Under the pieces are notes generated by a model, which was given only the letters and a program-made list of their open reading frames with translations, ran no database searches and was not told the origin of the DNA. Positions 51,654-64,000 of a stretch of 64,000 nt of DNA are shown here, piece by piece. The translations under genes were made by a program, and so were the position numbers. Origin of the DNA: Cyanoderma ruficeps (Eukaryota; Chordata; Aves; Passeriformes; Timaliidae); assembly GCA_008694505.1 (NCBI GenBank), contig VZDJ01007753.1, positions 19,242,044-19,306,043 of the forward strand, given 5' to 3'. Numbering within the stretch: the first letter of the stretch is position 1; each line of letters begins with the position of its first letter.

Positions 51654-52331
51654 TGAATTTTTATAGCTACTGGAAGAAAGAGAGAAGCCCAGGACTGGAA
51701 TCCTCCAGGCATAACATCGAGATGACCCTCTGTTCAGTTCTTCAGCAAATTCAACACTCAGAACATTTTGAACTACCTGCAGAAACTGAAAGAGTCAATT
51801 GCAAGAAGTGTAGGAAAAGGGATATTGTTAAAAAGACGAAATACTGAAAAACAGTATGTTGATACATACAAGCACCTTAAATGAAAGCACTGCTCTGAAG
51901 AGCATCATCTTTCGCTCGTCTTCTGTGAACAATCTGATGCTCCTTACGAAAGCCCACCATTTTCTCCATAGGCAAACAGGAAATCTATTTTCCATGTAAT
52001 TTTCACACAATTTACACGCTTTCTTCCTTTGGCTGAAACACAGTGCCATGGAGGAAGGTGTGGCAGGGGTACATCCCCAGTGATCTGAAGCACAGAAGTA
52101 CTAAATGTGACAGGGCTATCTTTACAAAAGAGGATTTTTGAGCGTTTTTCAAGAACACAAGTTTCTAATAAGCAAGACTATAGTACCCACAGTGCTCTCC
52201 TCTGACAGCATCAGCAATAATCATGCTTACAAGAGATGAACAATTTCTTGCACCTTTGAACACGTACTGTTTTTTAGTAACAGAAAACATTAAACTGCAA
52301 ACACCAGAGAGAGAACATAGCTCTAGCCATG

Positions 52332-52367
52332 TTTGGATTTCTAAGCTGCTTTGGATTTCTAAGCAGC
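52332..52367. repeat. 18-bp tandem duplication
   Basis: TTTGGATTTCTAAGCTGC (52332-52349) is followed directly by a copy differing at one base (52350-52367), about 0.7 kb upstream of the RAD51B exon in transcript sense. Confidence 0.93.
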
Positions 52368-54591
52368 TGCACTTTTTGCAGTAACAGTTGGTCTCCAGTT
52401 TGCTGACTGACATAAACTTCAAAAATTACTTCTTTTTTTTTAAGAACCAAAATGATTCTTTTACTTGCACTGAGAACAGACAAACTCCAAACAAACTCTC
52501 TTTCAAACTAATGGCCTGTCTTCAGCTGCATTTGACACAGGAGAAAGGGATCCTACAAAATAATTGGTGAATGCAGTTTCATGATGCTACTGGAATAAAT
52601 TAACAGATTACCATTGCTAAAAGGAAGAGGAATTTCTCTGCTCTTCCCTCCACTGCTTGTCCCTCCCTCTGATCATGGCTTCCTCCTGCTTCCTAACACT
52701 TTCAGCAGTAAGATATGACACACCGTCCCCTTCTTTTTCCGTTGTGAAACCCCACACAAGCTGTGTCAGATCAACAAGTTGTAGCTGGAGTGGTGGTGCT
52801 GCAGGGTATTGTGTCTTCTTCAGGCAGCATGACACGAGGCGCCAGCAGCATGATGGAGTATGTGACCTCTACCTGCCTGCTCATGCCAGCCCACCCATCT
52901 CTGTGCTTGCAAACAGCCATGATGCTGCCTGAGAGCTTTATGGACTGTATCAACAGGACTAAATTGAAAAGTGTGTAAGTCAAATCTTCGCTTACTCAAC
53001 AGGAGTTCAAGACTCCCAGAACTCCACAGTGATACCCCCTCATGCTCATCTGCTATTGACTACAAGCTCTGAACAAACTTGAGCTAGCTGTGATCACTGT
53101 GCACAGCTTAACTCTGCACAGGATGCACCTTTTGGGAGTGGGCATTTATGATCACTGCAGTGAACACAGACATGGCAGATAACAGCCCTGCTTGGTCATA
53201 CACCTCAGCTAAGGTACAACTTGCAATACTGCTAACAAACACACAAGAATTATGCTACACCCCTCTGCTGTTTCCCCCAGAGCTGCTGTGCACTCCTATG
53301 AGCACCCAAAAGCAGACAGCAAAGGGTCTGGCACACAGAACTCCTTGCCACCACTGATGGCTGACTTATTCATAAGATTACAAAGTAAGATAATTCAATT
53401 TATTAACAGAGCAAAAACAAAAGTCACTTTCCTTTTTTTTCCTGCTAGGATACTTATCTTTCATTTTAGTGAGCTAGTTCATCCTTGTGATGGGATGGGC
53501 ATCAGAACTGGTTCAAAGCAAATGAAAGGAGTAGGCAGCCAAGAGTCAGTAGGGATAAGGAAGGAGCAGGAAGGATGTGAGACCTTTCCTTCTTGAAACG
53601 CACTTTGTTTCCACTGTGTCACAAAAGCCACAGACTCACGTATCCATAGTATCCAGTACTAGAAAATGTGCTGAAACAGAACACACTAACAAACTTATAC
53701 TCACACGTACTGGTGAGGTATGAAGTTTTCATTGGCACACTTTGCAATGATCACATTATTAACAAGTATCAAGCTCTCTAAGTGATTCAGTCACCCCAGA
53801 GTCATGCCAAGATAATCTTTGTGCTGTGCCATCATGTATTTTATTATTTATGCACCACATTTTAAAGAAATCTTACCATGCTTAAGGAACCTTTTTAATA
53901 GAAAAAAATACCTAAGCACACTATATTTCATATTGCTTTCCTTCAAAGGAAACTAACTTTGAAGGCTTCAAAAAAATCAAAAGAAAAACTAACAAGAAGA
54001 ATAATGCAACTGCTTTTTTTTTTACTCTTCCAGATTCCTCCTTAACCAGGAACTCCTCAGCACTGTTAGCTGTAGAACTGGAAATCTTTTCCACCTTTTA
54101 TGTTTAACTCAAGCTATGCCTCTGAACCTAGATTTCAATTTCTGTTGTATCCTTCAGTAATTATTCAATACTAATATCCTAGATTCCCTGCTATACTGTT
54201 TAAAAAATCAGTTTAAAAAAGACGAGTCGCACCCATGTAAACATTCCTCTGTGACTTGCTCTGAGGATGGGAATCAAGCATATTCTGAGTTCCGTGACTT
54301 CATTGACAGTTACATATTTGCTTAGAAACATACCTAGATACTATCTTGAATAAGCACACTTCCTCTGAGATGAAGCCATGTGCATATACAGAATGCTTAT
54401 TTTGTAATTAATTGAAAATTATTTCCCATTTCTACAAGCCTGCAGAACCAACATAGATGCAATTCTCCCATAAAATGAATTCAGCCACAAGACAAGGCTG
54501 CTAGGTATGCACTAAATTTCGCATCAAATTCCCTGTCACACTTCTGGAGCCTCGCCTACTGCAAAATTCTTTCATCAGGTATAGGTATTAT

Positions 54592-54636
54592 CATATATAT
54601 ATATAAAATATATACATACACACACATATATATATT
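54592..54636. repeat. Compound (TA)n/(CA)n microsatellite
   Basis: Alternating AT runs at both ends enclose ACATACACACACAC. Such alternating purine-pyrimidine runs are slippage-prone. Confidence 0.92.
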
Positions 54637-57576
54637 TTCGCATATCTTTGTGGAGCTCCCATAATACAGTTTGAATCTCACTCTGAGAGTGTGCAGAGTA
54701 CTCCAAACTCTCACTGGCTCAAACAAGCTGTGCGTCACTAACAAAATAAAAGAGCTGGTCCCTTGCCACAGTAATGAAAAAAAAAAGGCACCCAGATTCA
54801 GCAAACTCCTCTGAATAGATACATCTATCTTCAAAACTTCCACCATATGTCCTTACTGGAAAGTGCCAAGTTTTTTTTTCCATGAGTAAAACTCTGGTCA
54901 CAAATACTTTGGCAGTGAAAAGTGCCATTTAAACGAGACCATACATTTTCAGCAGTCACCAGTCCTTACAGGCATTCAACTTGAAGCCCTGAATACTGGT
55001 ATCACATGACTCCAGTGGCACATTTAAAGAATCTATTAATTTTCCCCCAAAGCTTCCTTCATGAATCTGAAAGACATGCTTACATTCCATCCTGCTATCC
55101 TTTGAAATGGTCTGATGTATTTGGAGAGCTGCAAATAGGTGTTTGCCAGAATGGTTAAACTTGTGTGTGATACAGAGAGAACACACAGGCAGACAAAGGA
55201 GATCTGGTGTGAAACAGCTCTGTGACTTCCTGGTGAAGAATCACATTTGTGCATGGACAGCATCAGCTGAGTCTCACACATTGCTTCACACATGTGTGCA
55301 GAAAATATAATGCTATTTTTGATGTTAATTATGCTGTTTCTTACAAACCACCAAAAAGAAGGTTTGGGTTGGTCTGATAGGTACCACACTTGAAAGAAAC
55401 TACCTGCTAAACAGTGCTTGGAAACAAGCTGGGCTGTCAGTCCAAGCACACTTACTAGAGAGTGCTTTGCACTGAACTAGCAACAGCAGTTCTTCAACTT
55501 TTCATTGTAGATCTGCCATTAATTTAACCTGTTTAGTACAGGAGATCTGCCAAGACCTCAGGCTAAGCAGGTAAGGAAAATCTGCCTCTGTTGGGGTTCC
55601 TTTGGACAGATACTGGACATCATTACCAGCCAAGCACAGCTGCCTCTCAAGAGGTTCAAAGCCAGTCAAACACTTATTAATTCCCAGCAGAACACTCAAC
55701 AGTGAGAATATTGCTACATGGTATTTTGATGTTACCATACTGAAATACACAGTATTTTAAAATATATTGCATTTTAAAAATAGCCAGTATTTTAGGAGGA
55801 GCTCCTATTTCCAACATCAACTAATGGAACGAAATATTTTCCCTGCCACCAAGAGTCACAAAAAGTCAAAAGTCATCATGCCTCTCCACACACAACTGTG
55901 TCCTGACATGTGCAACGGGTAAGGAAGTTTTGCTATTGCTTTTCTGTTCCTACTTTGAGACGAACAAAGGGCGCAGGGCTTCTTCAGTCAGCAACTTAAT
56001 GTGCCTAAATGTAAAACACTCTTCCACTGCTAAAAGAGGGATAAAAGGATCAGCTAGACAGCTCAGTAACACTAGAAACATGCTTCAATGTAGTCTCCCA
56101 TGGAGTTCAATGAACCTCTGCCTTTAAGCTTTCAGCCTATTCCTTTGCAATTGGTTAAGGGAGCTATTTAACAAGTAAAAATTTACAGTCCCCAGCCTTC
56201 CAATTCTGACAGAATTACCAACTCTTTGGAAATTCACTCAGATTCAGATTTCAAAATCCTTTCTGGGAAAAAGTCTACTACTTAAAATATCACACAAATG
56301 ACAGACCACACAATGTCCAAATCTTTTACTTCAATTTTTACTGCAGCATAGCTACCTCAGATAGTAATATAACACATCTAACCATTAGACATGACAGCAA
56401 GAAGAATTAGAAAACCCATGTTAAAAAAACCCCCATAACTTACTCTAATTACTTTCTCATTTTTTAGAGGTGCCAATACCTGGGAAAAAATGGACACAAG
56501 GATTTCTCAAGGAAAACAGCATTCAGGTTCCTGACAGAACATTGTTACTTCTAAGACTTAATCCAGAAGTCAACAACAGTGTTAATATCCCACTAAAATC
56601 TTTATATGTTGTTGTGAAAAGAGTCACCTTCCACTGCTGTGATTTCAGCAGATGCTAGGTTTTTTTAAGCATGTTAGAAAAGTAAAAAAAAAACTTATTT
56701 ATTGTGCCTAAACTCACAACACCGCCATTTATTGGGAATACCAAAGTTCCTGCATATGCAGAAAATCCTTGCAGGTCCTGGGAGAGAGTTGGCCTAAGAA
56801 CTTGACACAGAAGAACAAGCAAACTATTTTTTGTTTGGTTATTTATACAGTACAACTTTTCAAGTACTCCTCCTGCCCTTCCTAGACCACACTGAAACTA
56901 CTAAATCTGACTTTGTCATCCTTGTAAATCCAGTTGAGTAAATAAGCCGTTTTCTGTAAACTCGTGGTCTCAGCCTCCTTGTTAGTTTATTGCAAAATTA
57001 AAGGGAGCTCAGCACAGAACTATCAATCAGTAACCAGAAAAGGTATAAAGTCTTCTGGAATGTACCAAAAGGCAAAAACCCACACTGTTTCATGAAATGG
57101 CTGTTTGTTAAAAGAATGAAGCAGAAATCCCCATTTTGCATGCAACACTATTTAGGAAAACTCTTATTAAAGGCTTCCTGTTGAGCTGGGAGAGGAAGCA
57201 CAAGAACACTTGCAATAATCCCAAATTACTCCACCCTTATTAGCCCATGAATTTTGTGGTTTTCACTGTGCTCAAGAAACGTCACTAGAGAGCACCAAGT
57301 ACAAGTGACAAGTCAGTGCAACTGGGATGATGACTCTGGATGCTGGAGGAGAAGGAAAGGAAGTTTTACTGATCCCCAGCCAATCTTACTTCCAATCCCT
57401 GAGAAGGCACCTCTCTCCCTTTCCCTGAAGAACAGAGCTTTTAATGAGGCATTCAAGCAATGGCTCAAAACAAGAAAGGACAGCGCACCAAGCAATACTA
57501 CAGTCAGATGGGGCTGGCAGCAACCCTGAAAACAGAAAAAGGGAACAGTGGGGAAAATGGGGTGAAAAATCATGCT

Positions 57577-57798
57577 TCAAACAGCTCTTAGAACCACAGC
57601 CTTCTCCTTGAAAACCGGTTGAAGATCCTCAAGACTGGCATCAGTCTGCTCAAGGAAGAATCCTAAATTACTACCATCTGTGACAGTAACAGGGTACTTG
57701 TGATCTTCATCTAAGCTACACACTGAGTTGGTTTTTTCTTCAAGTTCTGTTTCTTTGGGGAGATTTTCTTCAGCATCAGTGGCCATTTGCCACAAAAG
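57577..57798 (-). CDS. Candidate alternative terminal exon in the upstream RAD51B intron (hypothetical)
   Basis: I do not recognise this protein. On the minus strand a possible acceptor (CCCCACTTTTGACAG, AG at 57799-57800, with a CTGAG branch-like site about 25 bases upstream) precedes 73 open codons and a TGA at 57577-57579. A TGA lies one codon above the acceptor, so the open frame begins almost exactly at the proposed splice site. The frame is phase 0, which is the phase in which the preceding human RAD51B exon ends (codon 252). Composition is coding-like: acidic and hydrophilic (MATDAEENLPKETELEEK near the start, VFKEKAVVLRAV at the end), with ordinary codon use. No strong internal donor is visible, so it would be a last exon. 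ATTAAA lies about 130 bases past the stop (57440-57445) and AATAAA about 590 bases past it (56986-56991). Human RAD51B has alternative C-termini, so a variant end is plausible. Chance remains possible, since other 60-100 codon frames occur here. Confidence 0.25.
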   Translation of the reverse strand, partial: LLWQMATDAEENLPKETELEEKTNSVCSLDEDHKYPVTVTDGSNLGFFLEQTDASLEDLQPVFKEKAVVLRAV

Positions 57799-59718
57799 CT
57801 GTCAAAAGTGGGGCAAGACCTCAGCAGGACTTCTACTCAATATTCACAAGGAAGAAAACATGCTTAAAACTGAGCTTTTTTGGTGAAATCAGGGAGTTAC
57901 AAACAGAAAAAGGAAAATGTCTGAATGCAATACTGAGAGCTCCTAACAAAAATACAAGTTTTCAAGAGAGAATGTCAAGTGGCCACAGCTACAGCAGCAC
58001 TTGAAGCCAGTTACTGCTCCACAGGACCTCATCTCACACGACACTGGCTTTTAGTGAGAAAAGCCTCTGCACAGTCAAGACACCTCTGGGCTCCAGGACC
58101 GAATTAAACATATTTATGTCACAACTATTATAATAACAGGAGATTAAATATATATACAATATCTTCATTCTTAGAAAATGCAAAAAATTTGGCTCACACA
58201 AACCAAATACAAAAGAAAAAACCCAACAGTTCATCATCTCAAATCCAAGCAAATCACCACACCCATCCAATACTTATCCCACTAGGTATTCTTGTATTCC
58301 TAAAATGAGCAGCCACCAGCCCCAGCCGCTCAGGTTTCTGAGGGGAAGAATGTAAATAATGTCAAATACTCTATAAAGCCCAGATATTACAAGTAAAAAG
58401 ACTTCTAATACATGAAATTCCAACGTCCAAAATCAAACACCACTTCTGGTGTTTAATCAAGGCCTAAGATATTCAAAAGTATCTTTACACATTTTACTAA
58501 AATGGTTGTAGCACAAAGCTGCTTCACTGCAGGCATGAGCAACACACAAATGCCCACATTTAACAACTGTTGATGACCCAAACCGGCTGAAAGACGAAGT
58601 ACCCATTACAGCCATCTTGCCTATAATATGCCAGAGGAACGGGCTGGTAGACAGTGATACACAGGTCAGAGGGAAGCAGACGGATATTCTCAGACATAGC
58701 ATAGCAGCTACCCTGACTGAAGGCAAAGCCAAGAGCTGTTAGAATTCACATCTCAACCAATGTTACCAGAATTTGGCATAATTCCCTGAATAACAGATAT
58801 ATACATATAAACCACTGGAAACCTATTGAGAACCACTTCCTAATCCCATACTGCAATGTATACTCCTGCAAATGCTGGCCTTGCCTCACAGGAATTTCAA
58901 CTGCACCTATTTTCATCAGAATCCAGGAAAAAAAATAGGCAATTAAACACCACAGAAACAAGAAAGCACAACTCTCTGGAAGGCTCACTAACACCTTCTA
59001 AAAGATTAGAGATCTGTTGATCAGGACACATTGTTGGCTAGCTACAACCTTATTAGAGCTCTTAGGAGAGAGAGAACTTCCAGCTCTTGTTTTGCCAAGG
59101 TATCTCTAATCCAAACTTCTCCTCTTTCATCTCTCAGTGAGACAATTCACAGCAGCAGAGATGATTTTATAGTTATTGGACTTCATAAGGTATAAATAGG
59201 ACTTGGAAGAAACCTAGGTATCTTTCAGAGACTACACTGTATTTACATCAAACTTTTTCTGCTTTGTATAGCAAAAGTACAGAGTTATGCAATTCTATTT
59301 CATAGGACTTCTGAAGAAGTAAAGTCTCTACTCACATCTCTGCCAACTGCTTAAAAAGCATCACAATTAATTAAAACTTCCACCAGAAGAAAAAAAAGAA
59401 ACAAAGCAAAACAAAAGCATGCTGTTCTCAGGCAGCTACACGCCTTCAAGTTGAAATAGCTACTACCCAGCAATAGCCCGAGGTCTTTAGCCTTTCCTAC
59501 TCGGTGAACAAGGAATGCAGCCAACACAAGCGTAACCTTCAGAATCCACACCGCAGCAACCCTTGTGCTGTGCTGCCCAGAAGGGTTTGTGTGCCTGCAA
59601 GGCCTTCACATCCAGCAGCCTGCACAGCCCTGTTTGCAGAGACCTACGTCCCCCAAGAGGGATGGGCCACTTCATATCCCACCAGGCACCCAGACCTCCC
59701 TTTCAAGTTTCCAGCACA

Positions 59719-59753
59719 TCCTCCTCTCCTCCACCCTCTCCTCCAGCTCCTGC
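59719..59753. repeat. CTCCT-rich polypyrimidine tract
   Basis: Repeated CCTCCTCTCCTCC-like units. In RAD51B sense it is purine-rich. Open frames in all three plus frames here are a by-product of the biased composition. Confidence 0.7.
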
Positions 59754-60295
59754 TAAACACTGGCTTTCTGAATTGAACTTTCTCGTGTGTGTAGCTAGTG
59801 ATGTACCACAGTAAGAGACTGCTCTGACACTGGCCGAGGCAACACAAAGTACCTCACAGGAAATCAGTGTAATCCACAGCTTTCACAGCCAAAACCTGCT
59901 GCACTCTCAAAGCAGTGAGCACCGCCGTTTAAAAGGGAGTTTTCTGGTGAATTGTCTTGTAACAGAACAATTAAAATAAAATTACAAACACACAGTTCAT
60001 TCTTGGACTCTTTGCTGTTGTCTGCAACAGCACTTTTGGTTGGTTGAATTTGTTTTGTTTTGAAGGACAGGGAAAAATCTGGGTTGCCTGGAACACCAGC
60101 AAAGCAGTACTGAGTTTCAGTTCTGCACCAGCATGCTCTAGACTGAGAGAAGAACAACTCCTACACTTTCAAAAGACTGCAAAAAAGTAAAAATTTATGC
60201 TCACTTTTTTCCCAATGAAAAACCTAGTTTAGTTTATTGGCACTAGTTAGTTGTCATTGGCAGATTTATTTATTCTGGTGGAATAAATGTATTGT

Positions 60296-60352
60296 TACCC
60301 CTATTGTAGAGACTGATGCACAGACACTAAGCAAACCGACTAAAGGTACCAC
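60296..60352 (-). mobile_element. Weak MIR-like fragment
   Basis: TACCCCTATTGTAGAGACTG and ATGCACAGACACTAAGCAAA resemble the decayed MIR complement (cccattttacag..ctgaggcacagagaggttaag). Low similarity; may be chance. Confidence 0.28.
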
Positions 60353-60966
60353 AAACATTTACTACCATTCCTAAACCCTGATTTCAAGAATAGATTTAAG
60401 AGTTGGAAAGGCTCATACTCTCCCAAGCACTCTAGGACACCTGAGGACTATCTAGTATGTACCCAGCAAATTTACACATATAATTCTTTCCATATTTGGG
60501 GTTTATTTTAGTTAGGTTTTTTTATACCCGTCTATACTTAGCTTTTTCCTCACAACTCAATAGGAATATGAAGTAATTAGAGAAGTGTCTATTATTCATT
60601 ACTAAACTAATGAAATACTCCTAACAAGGTCTACTTAAGGCTCATGGCACATTTCAAGTTGATAATTAGTGTACCAGCATTTTTATTTGATTTTGATGTT
60701 TTGACAAGCCCATCAGAAAGACCATTTATATTAATATACACATGCAGATCTGGAGACATATAGCACATAAAGCACAACTTCATATCATTAATTCCATTAA
60801 TTCCTCAGATCCTTTCCAATTAGTTCCTTCAAGCCTTCAAGGCAGTGGGTCACACGAGACTCACTGAATCTTGGATACAAACTGAAACAGCTCAATGGGC
60901 TACTGTAATTTACAGCTTTGCTGAACAGTTTTAAAAACACTTGCCCTAGCTCCCCTTTATCCCACA

Positions 60967-61002
60967 TCATGATCCTATGCCAACTCATGATCCTATGGCA
61001 AC
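60967..61002. repeat. 18-bp tandem duplication
   Basis: TCATGATCCTATGCCAAC is followed directly by a copy with a single C-to-G change. Confidence 0.95.
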
Positions 61003-62143
61003 ATTCTTAAAAAGAGGACAGTGTTAGTTTAGACTATTCCTGGGTATCTTCTGGAAGCAGCAAAATGCACTTCTAGGATGCCCTAGAATATTTGTTCCCC
61101 TTGTCCATTCATTAAACTTTACATGAAGGTAACTACTACCACCACCAATCACACGGCTTACTTTTTTTATACACGATGTACTTTATCAGCACCACAGAAA
61201 CAGCAAATCTTTTCTAGCCTTTGGTTACATTAGAGAACACAGAATGTTTTACACCATACCTGTTAGAAAAGTTTTCTTACTGTGCTATGGCCTTTCACTG
61301 AACACAGTTCAAGACACGGGATTTTTATACTTGTCTATAATGGCTATGCTTAGATAACCACATAGCTTTATTTCGGTGTATGCAACAGTCAGTAGGTGTG
61401 AAGAACAGGGTAACAGGGAATTTGGATATATAACTCTGTCCCTCTATTTGCCCAAGCTATTTGACAGGGTCTGTAGAGTATTAAGGTAGTAACTGATACT
61501 GCAGAGAAGCCTGACAACCAATATATCAATAATTTTTACAAAACAAACTAGACACTGACTGCAGTATTTAGTGCAACTATGGCTGATTCAATGAATGCTG
61601 TTCCTGCTGACCTCAAAGGTCAGCTATCAACCTCTATAGCTGCAATGGCTGCAGAAAAGTAGAAGTCATGCAGAAAACAAAATGCCCAGATGCTGAGACA
61701 AACGGCCTGTGAAGTTGCCATCAGTTTCCCTTCCTTCTAACTCAGGGCTCAAAAAGTTATGAAAGAACAGGAGAGAATGAAATAGATGTATTACAAGCTG
61801 TAGATATCTATTAACATTTCATTTTAGACATTTTCATACACTGAATTGCATTTACACCTTTAGAGCTTAACCTACAGTTTAGCCAACAATCTTTCTCTGA
61901 TAGAAATATTTATAGTATTACAAAACCATCAGTAGCCTCAGTCTCTCTTAAAATGCAACAATACAAAACACACCAGTCTAAACACTGGGTAGTACTTTTC
62001 TCCTGTACCAGTGACTGTTTTCATAATCAACATATTTTAGTCCAATTGGACTGAAAGTTAAACTTTTACCACATAGCTTTTTGAGCTTTGTAATATATCA
62101 ACGCACCTCTAAAATGCAGTGCAATATTTTCATGCAAAAGATG

Positions 62144-62176
62144 ATTATTTATTATTATTATTTATTATTGTTATTG
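62144..62176. repeat. (ATT)n microsatellite, interrupted
   Basis: Nine or so ATT units with two interruptions (an extra T and a G). Confidence 0.9.
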
Positions 62177-64000
62177 ATCAGTCTCCTAAACCTGCAGACT
62201 GAGGCAACTAAAAGCTTTAACCTCTGACATTCTTCCTCTTATAAAGTTCAATACATTATCTAAACTAAGATATTCTGAAGAAAATCTAAAAATCTAAAAA
62301 ATAAAGAAATGCAACCTGTACAAAAGGCACAGTGGTGGACTGTGTCACCAAGTTTTATTAGCACCCTTTGAATACTGCTATAGCATTTTAGGAACACTTG
62401 TTACACAGTGGTAAGATTATCCTAAGTGTTTTTTCCACAAAGCACATTAAAATAAAAAGTCTACTAGTTATAGATAAATAGCTCATAATGAGACAGGAAA
62501 AAAAACCTGCCCAAACATGTATGTGTATGATTCTTTTCCAAACATGTCAAGATCTGGTATCACCCAGAGGAAAGGAGAGAGACATAAATCATCCAAGTTT
62601 CTTCTCATCAATATTTGGGGGAAAACAAATGAAATTTTGTTGCTTAAAACATTCTGGAATTTCAGTGGCCTTGTCTTTGCCTCTGTAATCTAGTTTTCCT
62701 AAATCCTTTCACTAGGAAATATAGTTAGTCTATTTCTCAAAAAAAATCAGCCTTTTATGTCACATTTTAAATTTTCTATTAAGCTATCCAACTTACTTGG
62801 AGTGTATTTTTCTTAGAAACATGAATAATTAGAAATCTTTTTGAAAGTTAGGAATTTGGATGAAAAATTAACTCTGAAAAAGGCCAGGAAACATTTTTGT
62901 GCTGAGACTGCAGCATGACACACAACCCCTTTGGCTTGGTAATCACTGAGAATAGGTCCATTGGTTCTACTGGAAATGACCATTGGTCTACCAGTATCAC
63001 TGTATTGTTGACAATCACTTTTTATGCACATATTTGTAAACAATTAAACAAACCCAAGTATCTTTATTCAGCTCTTTGGGTACTCTAGAATATTTACAGC
63101 TGTTACTAGAACAACAGAAATTTTGAGACTTGATGTCAGGTGAATAAAAACAGCCTGTGGCACCTTCAGGGATCTTAAACTCTCAGAAAACCTTGGGAAT
63201 GGTACAGGATTTCAGCTTTTTCACAATTAGAAAGCATCTGCTCTTTAGGAATTAAACTTAAGTAAGTAATTTTTGCACCTCATTCTAACAACCTAAGTGC
63301 AACAAAAATTTGTTGTCCATCCTACAAACTACACACACAGGCATCAGAGAAAAGCAGATGGTGTCTTCTGGACAGCCAACTGAAATCTTGCAGCAGGTCT
63401 AGATTAATTGCTCACTGCAGCTAGGAATTTTTAAATATAATTTCCTAGAATTGCTATTAAAATTCACTGGATCGTGCATTTTCCTTGGACTCCATTGAAA
63501 CTGCTTCATCTGCAGTCCTCCTTAAAAAAACCACATCAGAGTCTCCACTGTGGAGTTCCACAAAAAATTGCAAAGATAGTAATGTCAAAAATTAATTGCA
63601 ATTATTTAATTTAGAGAAGGCCTTAAGAGGAGCAAATAATGCTTTAGTCAACAGATTCTGTTGTCCCAGTAGGTTTTCTGCAGCCTCATGACTGGAACAG
63701 CTTCTTCCAGTGAGGAGTGAGATACTTTGGGCAAACACGTAGGAAACCTGGCCTAGATCAGAAACGCATTTCTGGATAGGACTGAAGTGTATGAGCAAAC
63801 ACGGTGGGAAATCAGGAGCAAAAAGACCAGTAAGATGTTTCCAGTCAGGCAGGAAGTGCATCTTCAGATGCACTAGGTGTGGGTCAGGAGGCATCAGCTA
63901 CAGGTGCTGGGACACTGGGCTTGGTACTGACAGTGGAATCGTAGCTCAGTAGACTTTCTCAGGAAAGGATAGGATGTACCTGTAGAGTTTCTAAAACTAA

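Larger units (their letters stand above)
51654..57576 (-). other. RAD51B: Upstream RAD51B intron, 3' block
   Basis: Intron before the recognised exon. It holds the 18-bp tandem duplication, the TA/CA microsatellite at 54.6 kb, a GC-richer piece at about 52620-52980 with overlapping frames on both strands, and the possible 3' UTR region (with ATTAAA and AATAAA on the minus strand) of the candidate exon at 57.6 kb. The 137-codon minus frame at 55036-55449 has no recognisable motif. Confidence 0.7.
57799..64000 (-). other. RAD51B: Upstream RAD51B intron, distal block
   Basis: AT-rich intronic sequence with a CT-rich tract (59.7 kb), an 18-bp tandem duplication (60.97 kb), an ATT microsatellite (62.1 kb) and a weak MIR-like piece. 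The preceding RAD51B exon, expected to encode something like NLKERNKFLAREASSLKYLA, is not visible, so this intron runs past the right edge. Confidence 0.7.

Noticed and set aside
52617..52983. Overlapping frames on both strands, one with an acidic/basic minus-strand stretch (EGDGVSYLTAESVRKQEE)
   Set aside because: Looked like a possible exon, but the acceptor side is poor, several competing frames overlap and no family is recognised. Left as GC-rich intronic DNA.
55036..55449. 137-codon minus-strand frame in RAD51B sense
   Set aside because: Cys/Ser-rich without a coding-like charge pattern, and no match to RAD51B or another protein I know. Length alone is not convincing among so many random frames.
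57254..57529. 91-codon plus-strand frame next to the candidate exon
   Set aside because: Antisense to the candidate, overlapped by minus-strand frames, no recognisable protein. More likely part of a 3' UTR or plain intron.
59185..59225. GGACTTGGAAGAAACCTAGG, superficially like a CR1 3' end
   Set aside because: Only about 20 bases resemble CR1, and no octamer repeats or further CR1 blocks follow.
63592..63894. 100-codon minus-strand frame at the right edge
   Set aside because: Checked as a possible preceding RAD51B exon; the translation does not resemble RAD51B and lacks a donor in the right phase.
1..64000. CRISPR arrays, operons, rRNA, tRNA, phage or plasmid features
   Set aside because: Nothing of the kind; direct repeats are two-copy only and the sequence is vertebrate intronic DNA. 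The single B-box-like match at 49.5 kb lacks a tRNA cloverleaf.

Overview
The window looks like a stretch of a bird nuclear genome. It is AT-rich, almost free of long reading frames, carries 5'-truncated CR1 retrotransposon tails typical of avian genomes, and has only simple microsatellites and faint ancient SINE relics otherwise. One unknown base (N at 667) marks it as draft assembly. The species cannot be told from this sequence.

The one secure gene feature is a 97-bp coding exon on the minus strand at 51525-51621. It encodes the VILTNQ strand and L2-loop region of RAD51B, the RAD51 paralogue of the BCDX2 homologous-recombination complex. Exon length, splice sites and phase match the human exon covering residues 253-285 (exon 8 in the usual human numbering). 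The window therefore lies inside RAD51B, transcribed right to left. Positions 51622-64000 are the 3' part of the upstream intron (human intron 7). Positions 1-51524 are the 5' part of the downstream intron (human intron 8). I found neither the preceding nor the following RAD51B exon, so both introns run out of the window; a gene with very large introns is expected for RAD51B.

Within the introns I see: three CR1 3' tails on the minus strand (36.4, 46.1 and 48.1 kb) and one doubtful plus-strand piece; several MIR/CORE-SINE-like relics; microsatellites and homopolymers; six two-copy tandem micro-duplications; three canonical G-quadruplex motifs, all G-rich on the strand opposite to RAD51B sense; two clean inverted repeats; and one CpG-dense GC-rich patch near 42.4 kb that no repeat I know explains.

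The most interesting lead is a minus-strand open frame at 57577-57798 in the upstream intron. It begins at a plausible splice acceptor, is in phase with the preceding RAD51B exon, has coding-like acidic composition and ends in a stop, so it could be an alternative terminal exon. This is inference, not proof. I found no operon, CRISPR array, RNA gene, intact mobile element or other novel multi-gene system here.
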